A DNA stretch of 64,000 bases from Nocardiopsis gilva YIM 90087. Lineage in GTDB: Bacteria; Actinomycetota; Actinomycetes; Streptosporangiales; Streptosporangiaceae. The DNA lies in NCBI RefSeq assembly GCF_002263495.1, contig NZ_CP022753.1, forward strand, positions 3,906,001-3,970,000, given 5' to 3'. Position 1 is the stretch's first letter; every line of letters starts with the position of its first letter. Positions 1 through 10,333 of the stretch are shown piece by piece. The notes below the pieces were generated by a model. It did no database searches, was not told the DNA's origin, and was given only the letters and a program-made list of their open reading frames with translations. Made by a program: the position numbers and the translations under genes.

Positions 1-452
1 CCACGCCTGATGAGGCTTCCGGCGATCGGCACCGACGCGCACTCACAGCCGGGCAGCAGCCCACCGGCCAGTCCGGCGGCGGGAACCCCCGCCGCCGGAC
101 TGCGGGGCATGACGCGCTGGTAGAAGGACGGCGGCACGAAGGCGGTCAGCGCTGCGGACAGCGCGACACCGAACACCAGGAACGGCAGCGCCTGCAGGCT
201 GATCGCGGTGAAGATGGTGGCCCAGGCGAGGAACGCCTCGCTGGTGAGCCGGTCGGAGAGCCAGGCGTTGCCCAGGGTCAGCGCCGAGATGAATACGGCG
301 AACATCCACACGGTCGCCGTACGCCGTGGGCCCTTGGGGCGCCCCCAGTCAGAGGGCGGGAGGACGTCGTCGTGTGTGTCCCAGCCACTGACCAGGGAGT
401 CGCCGAGAGAGGAGGGGGTAGCGGATGCGCTTCCCGGCGGCCTTTCGGGCAC
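1..452 (-). CDS. YraQ/COG0701-type permease (N-terminal part, cut by window edge)
   Basis: This gene enters from the left edge; its first ~150 codons are visible. I start it at a GTG (452-450) preceded by GGAG at 7 nt and by an in-frame stop. After a polar N-terminus of ~45 residues come two hydrophobic segments, then the motif GCECASVPIAGSLIRRG at about residues 134-150. That Gly-Cys-Glu-Cys stretch is the hallmark I know from the YraQ/DUF318 predicted permeases, inner-membrane proteins of uncertain substrate. Several relatives in Gram-positives are under the zinc regulator Zur, and a Zur-like site lies just upstream here. Family is fairly sure; the transported substrate is not known. Confidence 0.75.
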   Translation of the reverse strand, partial: MPERPPGSASATPSSLGDSLVSGWDTHDDVLPPSDWGRPKGPRRTATVWMFAVFISALTLGNAWLSDRLTSEAFLAWATIFTAISLQALPFLVFGVALSAALTAFVPPSFYQRVMPRSPAAGVPAAGLAGGLLPGCECASVPIAGSLIRR

Positions 453-496
453 GGTGATACTCCGTCAGTCGTCGGATCGCTCGCGAGGCACCATAC

Positions 497-511
497 CGGA
501 AATCGTTTTCA
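497..511. promoter_or_regulatory. possible Zur-type operator
   Basis: Read on the minus strand, the 15-mer TGAAAACGATTTCCG matches the actinobacterial Zur consensus TGAAAATGATTTTCA at 12 of 15 positions. It sits about 45 bp upstream of the permease GTG, where a repressor would overlap the promoter. It is an AT-rich imperfect dyad in GC-rich surroundings. The match is partial, so this is a candidate only. Confidence 0.4.
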
Positions 512-538
512 TTTGTGACACGACGCGCGCACACGACA

Positions 539-563
539 CGAGGGGGAGCCCCGCTCCCCCTCG
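539..563 (-). terminator. hairpin terminator of the symporter gene
   Basis: Perfect 11-bp stem (539-549 with 553-563) and a CCC loop, lying 23 bp past the stop of the minus-strand symporter gene. No clear U-tract. Confidence 0.6.
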
Positions 564-585
564 CTCATCGGTTGCGGCGACGCTG

Positions 586-2043
586 TCAGGAGCGCGTGGC
601 CGGGCTTCCGTACTCGTCCGATTCGCTGCCCCAGCACTGGACGCCGGTGAGCTGCGGGTAGTTGTCGCGGCTGAACACGGGGTCGATCCCCCGGCGGCGC
701 TGGTCGGTGTAGTCCCTGAGCAGGATGAACGCGATCCCGCACAATGGCGCGAGGGCGATCAGGTTGATCGTCGCCATGACGCCCATGGACACGTCGGCCA
801 TGTTCCACACCAGCTGCAGCGGCGCGAACGAGCCGAAGAAGACCATGACCAGGACCAGGACCCGGTAGCCGGTCATGACCCCGGGCTTGGCCGACAGGAA
901 GGCCAGGTTGGACTCGCCGTAGTAGTAGTTGCCCAGCACGGAGGTGAAGGACAGCAGGAACATGATGATCGTCAGGGCGTGCACGGACCAGCTGCCGAGG
1001 TTGGCGGCCAGGGCTCCCTGCGTCACGGCGATTCCGGCGTCTTCGCCGTAGGTCGGGTCGGACATCAGCACGATGAAGGCGGTGACGGAGCAGACGAGCA
1101 GCGTGTCGAAGTAGACGCCGAGCGTCTGGACCAGGCCCTGCTTGACCGGGTGGGTGACGGAGGCGGTCGCGCCCGCGTTGGGGGCCGATCCCATACCCGC
1201 CTCGTTGGAGAACATGCCGCGGCGCATGCCGTTCATGATCGCGGCGACGAGGCCACCGGTCACGAACTCCTTGAGGCCGAAGGCGCTGGCGACGATGTCG
1301 GAGAGGATGGCCGGCACCTGCTCGATGTTCATCCCGACGACGACCAGGCCGAGGAGGATGTAGATGATGGCCATGAACGGCACGAGCGTCTGGGCGACGT
1401 GCGCGATGCGCCGGACGCCGCCGAAGATGACCAGGCCGGTGACGAGGGTGAGGGCGGCACCGATGGCGATCTCCAGCCCGTGCCCGGTGGTGAATCCGAG
1501 GGAGTCGGCGGAGCCGACGATGGAGTCGGCGATGCTGTTGGCCTGCACCGAGTTGAAGACGAAGGCGAAGGTCACGGTGATGACGACGGCGAACAGGACG
1601 CCCATCCAACGCTGCTTGAGGCCGTGCAGCATGTAGTAGGCGGGGCCGCCGCGGAACCCGGTCGACACGGGGACCTTGTACAGCTGGGCCAGGGTGGACT
1701 CGACGAACGAGGCCGCGCCGACGACCATGGCCATCAGCCACATCCAGAAGACCGCGCCCGGTCCGCCGAGCGTGATGGCGACGGCGACGCCCACGATGTT
1801 CCCGGTCCCGACGCGCGCGGCCGCGGAGATGGCGAAGGCCTGGAAGGAGGAGATCTCCTTCTTGCCGTCCGGGGCGATCCCGGGCTGGCTGCGGATGACC
1901 CGGAACATCTCGGGCAGCAGCCGGAGCTGCACCACGCCGGAGCGGACGGTGAAGTACACCGCGAGCACCAGCAACAGCGGGATGAGCAGAAAGGTCCAGA
2001 AGGCATCGTTGAGCGTGACAATGCCGTCGTTCAGTGCGTCCAC
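586..2043 (-). CDS. sodium:alanine symporter (AGCS family)
   Basis: The 485-residue product is a polytopic membrane protein of the alanine/glycine:cation symporter family, importing small amino acids with Na+. The family motif ARVGTGNIVGVA lies at about residues 76-87, and further typical stretches (NEAGMGSAPNAGA) follow in the middle. The reading frame is open further upstream, but I start at GTG 2043 because GAAGGAGA lies ~9 nt before it and the family begins with this short N-terminus (VDALNDGIVTLNDAFW). Length fits the family (about 450-500). It appears monocistronic, with its own terminator. Substrate (alanine, glycine or glutamine) cannot be told from sequence. Confidence 0.9.
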   Translation of the reverse strand: MDALNDGIVTLNDAFWTFLLIPLLLVLAVYFTVRSGVVQLRLLPEMFRVIRSQPGIAPDGKKEISSFQAFAISAAARVGTGNIVGVAVAITLGGPGAVFWMWLMAMVVGAASFVESTLAQLYKVPVSTGFRGGPAYYMLHGLKQRWMGVLFAVVITVTFAFVFNSVQANSIADSIVGSADSLGFTTGHGLEIAIGAALTLVTGLVIFGGVRRIAHVAQTLVPFMAIIYILLGLVVVGMNIEQVPAILSDIVASAFGLKEFVTGGLVAAIMNGMRRGMFSNEAGMGSAPNAGATASVTHPVKQGLVQTLGVYFDTLLVCSVTAFIVLMSDPTYGEDAGIAVTQGALAANLGSWSVHALTIIMFLLSFTSVLGNYYYGESNLAFLSAKPGVMTGYRVLVLVMVFFGSFAPLQLVWNMADVSMGVMATINLIALAPLCGIAFILLRDYTDQRRRGIDPVFSRDNYPQLTGVQCWGSESDEYGSPATRS

Positions 2044-2315
2044 GCGGTGACTTTCTCCTTCGAGAGGGCACGGCGAACTCCACCCACGGACGGGGTGAAC
2101 GCGATGCGGGCGGTCTGCGGTGGGTCCTGTGCCAAGGAGGCGGCCGACGGATCGGCGGCCCGGTGGTATCCCGGCCCCGTTGCGTCCATCTTCGCGCCGA
2201 CGGGTGGCTTTGCCCCATATCGACACGCGTGAGGACACGGTGGCCCCGCAGAATGACGACAATAACACCTATCTGCGCGCTATATCCCGTTCGTCCGCAT
2301 TGGCGGGGGCTACTG

Positions 2316-2334
2316 ATGCGTAGCTGATACGCAT
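2316..2334. promoter_or_regulatory. inverted repeat upstream of the symporter
   Basis: Perfect 7-bp inverted repeat ATGCGTA-5-TACGCAT about 275 bp upstream of the symporter start, next to a locally AT-rich stretch (2255-2290) that could hold its promoter. It has the form of a dimeric regulator site; the binding protein is unknown. Confidence 0.3.
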
Positions 2335-2464
2335 TCGTGTCCGTCCGTGCCACGGGCGTGCCGTACGGGACGCCACGGATATCCCCCAGATCGGAGACGG
2401 GGGTCTGCTGGGCGGCCTTGTCGGCGTGTGGCTGATCCGATGTTCGGTGGTGAAAAGCAGCACC

Positions 2465-2973
2465 GACGGCGGTGGGGGCTGGGGGCGCCGGCCCCCTGGC
2501 GAGTGGGGCGGGGCCGGGCGGGCGTTGGGGGCATTCACCACTGGAACGTCCGGGGCCCGTGATGTGGGGCGGCGCCGACGACAGCAGGGGTGGGGCGCCC
2601 CTGTTGGCTTGCGGGCGGGACGGGGCGCCTGGCGGTCGGACCGGAATTCCGCTGTTCCGCTGGACGTGAGAGCACTTCCGCCATACGGGAGCCGAGGCGT
2701 CCTCTCGCCGATGATCACGGGAATTCTTCCGATTTCCGGCCGTTTTCCGGAAGAATTCCCATGATCATCGCGCAGAGGCCCGGTAGCTCCCGCATAGCGG
2801 AAGTGCCCTCACGCGGAGCGGAACGGTGGCATTCCGGCTGGTCCTGGGGGCGGCAACCGGCTCGGCCGGATCCGCGCTCCCACGCCTCCCAAGGCGCAGA
2901 GAGCGTTTTCCCGCCCCGGGGCACCGTGCGCCCACCCGCCGGACGACCGGCGCCCCCAGCCCCCACCGCCCTC
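2465..2973. repeat. long imperfect inverted repeat (about 250-bp arms)
   Basis: The gap between symporter and helicase is built as one large inverted repeat. The centre pairs 2710-2731 with 2748-2769 (21 of 22 bases) around a 16-nt spacer. Outward, 2645-2700 is similar to the reverse complement of about 2780-2835 (shared AGCACTTCCGC and CGGGAGC blocks). Near the ends, 2468-2491 is a perfect 24-base complement of 2947-2970. Middle parts have diverged. No convincing gene lies inside; reading frames on the two arms simply end in similar peptides because of the symmetry. I read it as a decayed inverted duplication or MITE-like element. Confidence 0.6.
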
Positions 2974-3090
2974 AGTGCCGCCCCGCGCCGACGAGGCCCG
3001 GTCCGGACACTGCATGGACAGCAGGCCGCCGCCGTGACCCCAGGACTCCTCCGCCGCCCACGCAATTTCCAGCTGCGGAAGCGCGAACGA

Positions 3091-3128
3091 CGATGGCCGC
3101 CTCTCCCCCGGGGGAGAGGCGGCCATCG
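3091..3128 (-). terminator. perfect palindrome terminator of the helicase gene
   Basis: A 38-bp perfect palindrome (3091-3109 with 3110-3128), rich in C then G, lies just past the end of the minus-strand helicase gene. Confidence 0.7.
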
Positions 3129-3136
3129 CGGTGTGA

Positions 3137-4669
3137 TCAGACGCGATCAGCCGCGCGGGGCGCTGAAGTCCCTGCGGTCGCGGTCGCCGCGGTAGGAGGA
3201 ACGCCCACCACCGCGCCGGTCATCGCCCCGGCGTCCGCCGCGGTTGTCATCGCGCCGGTCGCGACCGAAGTCGCGGCCCCGCGGTCACCGGACGGGCTGC
3301 GCTCACCGTCGAAACGGCGGCCACCGCCGCGGTTGTCGCCGCGCTGGTCGCGACCGAAGTCGCGGCCCCCGCGGTCACCGGACGGACGGCGGCGGTCGCC
3401 GCGCGGGCCACCGTAGCCGTTGCGACGGCCGCGCGGGCCGCCGCGGCCGCGGCGCGGGCGCTCGGGCTCCGGCGGCTCGATCCACGGCTCCCAGGAGGGC
3501 TCGCGCGCCCCGGTGATCTCGGACAGCAGCTCGTCGCCGGGGTTGACCATGTGCTGCTGGGCGTCCACCCCGGCGTCGCCGAGGAGTCGGCGCGCCAGGC
3601 GGCGCTGGTTCGGCGCGACCAGGGAGACGACAAGGCCGGACTCCCCGGCGCGCGCCGTGCGGCCGCCGCGGTGCAGGTAGTCCTTGTGCCCGGTGGGCAG
3701 GTCGACGTTGACCACCATGTCGATGCCGTCGACGTGGATGCCGCGCGCCGCGACGTCGGTGGCGACGAGCGCCTGGATGCGTCCCTCGCGGAACTTGGCC
3801 AGCGTCTTGGTGCGCACGCTCTGCGTCTTGCCGCCGTGCAGGGATGCTGCGGGGACACCCGCGTTGACCAGCTGCTCGCTGATGGTGTCGGCGCGGTGCT
3901 TGCTGCGCACGAACAGGATGGTGCGGCCCTCGCGGGCGGCGATCAGGGTGGTGATCTTGTTCTTGTCGCGGGGCAGCACCTTGAGCAGGTGGTGCTCCAT
4001 GGTGGTGACCTGCGAAACCGGCGGGTCGACGGAGTGGGTGCGGGGCTCGTTCATGTAGCGGCGCACGAGCTTGTCGACGTCGCCGTCGAGCGTCGCGGAG
4101 AACAGCAGCGTCTGGCTACCGGCCTGCACCTGGTCGAGCAGTTCGCTGACCTGCGGCATGAAGCCCATGTCGCACATCTGGTCGGCCTCGTCGAGCACGG
4201 ACAGCTCCACGGCGTCGAGCTCGACGGCGCCCTGATCGATCAGGTCGCTGAGTCGGCCCGGCGTGGCGACAAGGACGTCGACGCCGCGCCGCAGCTCGTT
4301 GATCTGCCGGGTGTAGGAGCTGCCGCCCACGACGTCGCCGACGCGGGCACCCAGCACCTGGGCGTAGAGACGCAGGGCGTCGCGCACCTGGTGCGCGAGC
4401 TCACGGGTGGGGACCAGCACGAGGCCGCGGGGGCGGCGCGGGGCGGCGCGCTTCTCGGCGGCGCGTGCCAGCAGGGGGAGGCCGAAGGCCAGGGTCTTGC
4501 CAGATCCGGTGCGGCCGCAACCGAGGACGTCGCGTCCGGCGAGCGCGTCGGGGATCGTCGCGGCCTGGATCGGGAACGGCTGGGTCACGCCGTTCTGCGC
4601 CAGCTTCTCGACGATTTCCTCGGGCAAGCCGAGGTCAGCGAAAAGCGGGCATGCTTCATTGTCCGTCAA
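3137..4669 (-). CDS. DEAD-box ATP-dependent RNA helicase
   Basis: RNA helicase core with motifs in order: Q motif (GVTQPFPIQ, ~27-35), Walker A GRTGSGKT (~52-59), PTREL, TPGRL, D160-E-A-D, SAT (~191), then the second RecA domain with ATDVAARG and HRGGRTAR (~333-340). It unwinds RNA in the cytoplasm (ribosome assembly, cold adaptation, mRNA decay). Start is TTG 4669. The tail is rich in RGG/RGD/FGRD repeats, an RNA-binding tail. Oddity: in the last tail repeat the C-run at 3277-3280 has four bases where the sister repeat at 3366-3370 has five. Restoring one base would continue the repeat (GGRDFGRD...) to a stop at 3149-3147, instead of the Ala/Thr-rich end encoded as written. The last ~50 residues are therefore probably misread. 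Confidence 0.93.
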   Translation of the reverse strand: MTDNEACPLFADLGLPEEIVEKLAQNGVTQPFPIQAATIPDALAGRDVLGCGRTGSGKTLAFGLPLLARAAEKRAAPRRPRGLVLVPTRELAHQVRDALRLYAQVLGARVGDVVGGSSYTRQINELRRGVDVLVATPGRLSDLIDQGAVELDAVELSVLDEADQMCDMGFMPQVSELLDQVQAGSQTLLFSATLDGDVDKLVRRYMNEPRTHSVDPPVSQVTTMEHHLLKVLPRDKNKITTLIAAREGRTILFVRSKHRADTISEQLVNAGVPAASLHGGKTQSVRTKTLAKFREGRIQALVATDVAARGIHVDGIDMVVNVDLPTGHKDYLHRGGRTARAGESGLVVSLVAPNQRRLARRLLGDAGVDAQQHMVNPGDELLSEITGAREPSWEPWIEPPEPERPRRGRGGPRGRRNGYGGPRGDRRRPSGDRGGRDFGRDQRGDNRGGGRRFDGERSPSGDRGAATSVATGAMTTAADAGAMTGAVVGVPPTAATATAGTSAPRAADRV

Positions 4670-4925
4670 GTGACGTAAACCTTCCTCATCAATCGGCGGC
4701 GTTTCGAGGAAGGCTCCGCAACCCTACGGGCACAGCGAAGAAATCACACAAACGCGCCGGAAACGCGACTCGGGGGTGATGGAAAGCTCCCCCGGCGCCG
4801 AGCGGCCCGGCGCGCCGGATGCGCGCAGCATGAAGTGACCGCCTGATGCAGCGTACTAGAACTCATCCCATAACAGGGGCGCGGCCCGGCGAATTCCCGG
4901 GTGATCCACGCCTCCCCGCCCTGCC

Positions 4926-4968
4926 CGGCGGGGCTGTGGCCGGGGCTGCCCCGGCCACAGCCCCGCCG
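4926..4968 (-). terminator. strong hairpin terminator
   Basis: Perfect 20-bp GC-rich stem (4926-4945 with 4949-4968) with a CTG loop, two bases past the stop of the minus-strand enoyl-CoA hydratase gene. Confidence 0.75.
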
Positions 4969-4970
4969 TG

Positions 4971-5786
4971 TCAGACTCCGAGCTGTCGGGCGAGAGCGTT
5001 GAGCCGATCGGCCTGCGCCCGCCGCTCGGCCACGATCTGCTCGTCCAGGCTGTTGTGGGGGGCCTGGAGCAGCAGCTCCTTGGTCGCGGCGGCGGCCTCG
5101 GGCGAGGTGGCGAGCAGCGCCGCCACCAGGTCCTGCACGGCCGACTCCAGTTCCGAGCCGTCGACCACGAGTTCGGCGAGCCGGAGCTCGCGCGCCTCGG
5201 CCGCGCCCACCTTGCGCGCGGTGAGGCAGAGCTCGATGGCGCGGCTCACCCCGACGATGTCCACCAGCGGCTTGGTGCCGGTGAGGTCGGGGACGAGCCC
5301 GAGCGCGGGCTCCTTCATGCACAGCTGCGCGTCGTCGGCCAGCACCCGCAGGTCGCAGGAGAGGGCGAGCTGGAACCCGGCACCGATCGCGTGGCCGCGC
5401 ACCGCCGCGATCGACACGATGTCGGGTCGGCGCAGCCAGAGGAAGCCCTCCTGGTACGCGGCGATCGTCGCGTCCAGAGCCGACCGGCTCTCGGCGTCGT
5501 CCCCGATGTTCGTCAGGGCGGATGTCTCTCCTTCGACACCCTCCGGGGAGAACATGGCGAGGTCGATGCCCGAGGAGAAGGTTGATCCTTCACCATCAAT
5601 CACAACAATACGGACAGATGGGGGCAGCGTGTGGCCGACATGGGCCAGAGTCGTCCAGGTTCGTCCTGTCATGGCGTTGCGGCGCTCGGGACGGGACAGG
5701 GTGATCGTCGCGACCGCGTCCTCGATCTCCAGCCGCAGCCCGGCCGCGGCCAGATCGTCCTTCGAGGGGAGTGCCGTCTCCACCAT
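4971..5786 (-). CDS. enoyl-CoA hydratase/isomerase family protein
   Basis: The 271-residue protein has the crotonase fold pattern: an N-terminal VATITLSRPERRNAM strand, the oxyanion-hole region GSTFSSGIDLAMF, and the second oxyanion motif AAVRGHAIGAGFQLALSCDLRV. Members hydrate or isomerise enoyl-CoA thioesters. The usual hydratase Glu at the first catalytic position is not obvious; the GIDL segment is in the typical place. I choose ATG 5786 because GGAGG lies 6 nt upstream; an upstream in-frame ATG exists without a good ribosome site. Single gene with its own terminator; substrate unknown. Confidence 0.88.
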   Translation of the reverse strand: MVETALPSKDDLAAAGLRLEIEDAVATITLSRPERRNAMTGRTWTTLAHVGHTLPPSVRIVVIDGEGSTFSSGIDLAMFSPEGVEGETSALTNIGDDAESRSALDATIAAYQEGFLWLRRPDIVSIAAVRGHAIGAGFQLALSCDLRVLADDAQLCMKEPALGLVPDLTGTKPLVDIVGVSRAIELCLTARKVGAAEARELRLAELVVDGSELESAVQDLVAALLATSPEAAAATKELLLQAPHNSLDEQIVAERRAQADRLNALARQLGV

Positions 5787-5923
5787 GTCCTGCCTCCGCA
5801 TATCCGCTGCGCCCGGCCGACCGGGCACGCCTTCGGTTCACCTTCGACGGTCGCCCACCCTAGTCCGCCGACACCGGCGAACTCCGATGGGGGCCGCCCC
5901 AACCAGGATCGATCACCGCGTGA

Positions 5924-6130
5924 TCAGGCGCGACGGGTAGCACCGCCACGACCACGCAAAGTCACGCCGGCTTCCGTGAGAAGACGGTGCACGAACCCAT
6001 AGGACCGCCCCGTCGAGGCGGCCAGGGAACGGATGCTCTCGCCGTCCTCATAACGTCTCTTGAGGTCATCCGCGAGCGCAGAGCGCTCGGTGCCCGTCAC
6101 GCGGGTGCCTTTTCTCAAGGTCTCGGCCAC
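5924..6130 (-). CDS. small helix-turn-helix DNA-binding protein
   Basis: A 68-residue basic protein starting VAETLRKGTRVTG and ending RGRGGATRRA. The middle (DLKRRYEDGESIRSLAASTGRSYGFVHRLLTEAGV) is a helix-turn-helix of the kind found in a short, very conserved actinobacterial family of uncertain function. Start is GTG 6130 with AGGAGG 5 nt upstream; the frame stays open further back but with no second ribosome site. Probably a nucleoid-type or transcriptional regulator; no target is known. Confidence 0.85.
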   Translation of the reverse strand: MAETLRKGTRVTGTERSALADDLKRRYEDGESIRSLAASTGRSYGFVHRLLTEAGVTLRGRGGATRRA

Positions 6131-6338
6131 GAGTTCCTCCTGTGTGCTCTCAGTGATCGTGTAGCGACATTGCAGACCATGATCAGCCATGGCGACGCGA
6201 CTGGCTACCCATCGGGAGCGGCACACAGGTGTGTCGAGCGACGTGGCGGGTTTCGGACCGCAGATAACCCGGGCCGAAACCGGAAGGGTGTCAACCCGAA
6301 GGCCTATAAGAACGTCCGTGTATCCCGGACGGCCGCCG

Positions 6339-6361
6339 GGCCCGGGGAAGGACCCCGGGCC
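6339..6361 (-). terminator. hairpin terminator of the ABC-F gene
   Basis: Nine-bp stem (6339-6347 with 6353-6361), loop AAGGA, directly past the stop of the minus-strand ABC-F gene. Confidence 0.6.
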
Positions 6362-6369
6362 GGTGCGGC

Positions 6370-7968
<1,599 letters not shown>

Positions 7969-8072
7969 GGGAGTAGAGGAACTTTCTCTCTAACGAGGGT
8001 GTGCGGCGGCGTCGTCGGGCGCACTCGGTCATGGCCGGGGCCGAAGGGGACGGAACGGGGATCAATCCGGAA

Positions 8073-9512
8073 TCACGCGCACGGGCTCAACAGTATCCGC
8101 AACGCTCCTCCGACGCGCGTGATTTTCACCGCCCTCCGTCCTGCCGTCCTGTCGGCGCGCCGACAGCGGCGGGGCCGCACCGGACCGTCGCCGGTGCGGC
8201 CCCGCCGGGCGCCTACTGCTCGGTGTTGTCCTGCTCGGACCGCTCCGGGATGGTGGGAGCGGCCGGGCGGCCGGGGCGGCCGGCGCGGCGGGGGCGCGCC
8301 GCCCGCGTCCTCGTCCCCCTCCTCGGCCTGCTCCGCCGCGGACGGCGTGGAGGGCCGGTTGCGCAGCAGCGCCGCGAGCACCGCGACCGTGGGGGTGGCC
8401 AGGAACATCCCCGCGATGCTGGCGACCAGACCGCCGATGGTGATCGCCAGCAGCACCACGGCGGAGGGCAGCTCCAGCGCCTTGCCGTAGACGCGCGGGG
8501 CGAAGACGTGGCTCTCCAGCTGCTGGACGATGATGACGACGGCGACGACGATGAGCGCGATGACCCAGTCCTCGGTGACCAGCGCGACGAGCGCGGCCAG
8601 CAGGCCGGTGACGAAGGCGCCGATGACCGGCAGGAACGCGCCGATGAAGGTCAGCACGATCAGCGGGATCGCCAGGCTGGGGTCGATCAGGAAGATCAGG
8701 AAGACACCGATGCCGACCGCGTCGATGAGGCCGACCAGGGCCACGCCGCGCACGTAGCGGCCCATCACCCCGTAGGCGATCTCCCCGGCGGCACCCAGGG
8801 AGCGCCGCGTCTGAGCCGGGAACAGGCTGAGGAGCCAGGTGACCAGCCGGTCGCCGGAGTGCACGAAGTAGATGGTCAGCACCAGGACCAGGATCAGGCC
8901 CACCAGGAGCTCGGCCACGCTGGACCCGGCGGCCCAGGCCTGGCTGACCCAGGTGGCCCAGTCCTCCTGCAGCGCCCCTTGCGCCTGCTCGGTGATGTTC
9001 TTGATGAGCTGGTCGACGGCCTGGGGGTCCTGCCCCATCGCCTCGGCCAGTTTGGGGAGGCCTTCAATGGCCTCCTGAACGCTCTGGACCAGTCCGCTGA
9101 AGCCGTCGATGGCGGGCTGCACGATCATCGTGATGACACCGCTGAGCACGACCAGAGCGCCGATCATGGCGATGGTCGTGGACGAGCCCCGCCCCAGGCC
9201 GTGGCGGCGCAGCCAGTTGGTCGGCGGCATGAGCAGGGCGGTGACGAAGACGGCCAGGATCACCGGGATGACCGCGAGCCGGACCTGCACCAGCAGGTAG
9301 ATGATGACCGCGATGAACAGCCCGATGACGAGGATCCGCCAGGCGGCGGTGCTCATTCTGAGCAGCAGGTCCTCATCGTCGGGGGTGGTGGCGTCCTGCG
9401 CGTTCGTCTCCGGTTCGGGGTCGGGCTGCTCGGCCACCACGGCCCGCGCCGTCTTCCGCCTCTTCAAGAACGACTCCAGGAACGACCACGTCCCCGGTCG
9501 GTTCATCCACAC
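8073..9512 (-). CDS. AI-2E family transporter
   Basis: Polytopic membrane protein of the AI-2E/PerM exporter family: short cytoplasmic N-terminus, then about eight hydrophobic segments, with the family pattern FIGAFLPVIGAFVTG and LATPTVAVLAALLRN near the end. I use GTG 9512 (AGGGG 5 nt upstream); ATG 9506 is possible. Oddity: the last ~60 residues are Arg/Pro-rich and the frame runs through a perfect terminator hairpin (8168-8206). If the G-run at 8290-8294 had one base fewer, the protein would end PERSEQDNTEQ at a stop at 8215-8213, just before the hairpin. That ending is far more natural. Substrate unknown. Confidence 0.88.
   Translation of the reverse strand: MWMNRPGTWSFLESFLKRRKTARAVVAEQPDPEPETNAQDATTPDDEDLLLRMSTAAWRILVIGLFIAVIIYLLVQVRLAVIPVILAVFVTALLMPPTNWLRRHGLGRGSSTTIAMIGALVVLSGVITMIVQPAIDGFSGLVQSVQEAIEGLPKLAEAMGQDPQAVDQLIKNITEQAQGALQEDWATWVSQAWAAGSSVAELLVGLILVLVLTIYFVHSGDRLVTWLLSLFPAQTRRSLGAAGEIAYGVMGRYVRGVALVGLIDAVGIGVFLIFLIDPSLAIPLIVLTFIGAFLPVIGAFVTGLLAALVALVTEDWVIALIVVAVVIIVQQLESHVFAPRVYGKALELPSAVVLLAITIGGLVASIAGMFLATPTVAVLAALLRNRPSTPSAAEQAEEGDEDAGGAPPPRRPPRPPGRSHHPGAVRAGQHRAVGARRGRTGDGPVRPRRCRRADRTAGRRAVKITRVGGALRILLSPCA
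8168..8206 (-). terminator. hairpin terminator of the AI-2E gene
   Basis: Perfect 16-bp stem (8168-8183 with 8191-8206), 7-nt loop. It lies inside the nominal reading frame of the transporter, which is one reason to suspect an indel upstream. Confidence 0.7.
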
Positions 9513-9641
9513 ATCGGCCCCTTCGCTGTTGCCCTGCCGCACCCGGTCACCGGGCCCGCCTCACCCCCCGTGCCCGAGCGAAGCTCACCCACGTCTCGGC
9601 CCCGCGGTGCCGAGACGCCGGCACGGACCTCGTGAACCGCC

Positions 9642-10049
9642 TCAGAACTGCCACGGTTCCCGGACACGACCACTGTGCACGATCTCGTTGCCGAACGGGG
9701 CCAACGCCACCGGGATCATCTTCAGCGAGGCCCAGGCCAAGGGCAGGCCGATGATGGTCACGGCCAGGCCGAGCGCCGTCGCGATGTGGCCGATGGTCAG
9801 CCACCAACCGGCCACGATGAGCCAGATGACGTTGAGCAGTGTACTGCCGCTGCCCGCCCCCGGCTGGCGCGCCATTTCCCGGCCGAACGGCCACAGCGCG
9901 TAGTTCGCCATGCGGAACGAGGCGACGCCGAAGGGGATCGTGACGATGAGGACGCAGCAGATGATGCCGGCGACCACGTAGCCGAGGGCCAGCCAGAACC
10001 CGGCGACGATCAGCCAGATGATGTTGAGAATGAGCCGCAGCAGAGCCAC
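9642..10049 (-). CDS. YccF domain-containing membrane protein
   Basis: The 135-residue membrane protein carries two copies of the same motif: an N-terminal ILNIIWLIVAGFWLALG segment followed by PFG, and an internal LLNVIWLIVAGWWLTIG followed by PLAW. This internally duplicated layout is the YccF (DUF307) family, inner-membrane proteins of unknown role. Start is GTG 10049 with GAGGAA upstream. It is transcribed the same way as the AI-2E gene, with 129 bp between them. Confidence 0.88.
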   Translation of the reverse strand: MALLRLILNIIWLIVAGFWLALGYVVAGIICCVLIVTIPFGVASFRMANYALWPFGREMARQPGAGSGSTLLNVIWLIVAGWWLTIGHIATALGLAVTIIGLPLAWASLKMIPVALAPFGNEIVHSGRVREPWQF

Positions 10050-10333
10050 GATTCCTCGTTTCTACGTCGGTATGCGGTTTCCCCGGAGGCCTGAGGATGA
10101 CGGCGCCCCGGTTCATGTTTACCTTCATCGGACGACGTGGCGGCGCTGTCCGTTCCCCGCTGTGTCCCGCACCTTTCCCCTAAGGGGAGGCGGCAGGGCG
10201 ATTCGTCCCCGGCCCCGCGAGCAGGGTCGCCGATAGGGTCGGTCCCACGTTTCGCGGCCGTCCCGGGCACGGCCGCGCCCGGGACCTCTTCCCCCCGGCT
10301 CGGCGGCTTGGACACGACGGAAGGACCTTTGAC

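Noticed and set aside
208-2232. Very long plus-strand frame over the permease and symporter
   Set aside because: Antisense of genes with clear families; high GC makes long empty frames on the opposite strand common.
2426-3065. Two facing frames with similar C-termini inside the inverted repeat
   Set aside because: Their similarity follows from DNA symmetry; Arg/Gly-rich sequence has no domain-like pattern or good start site.
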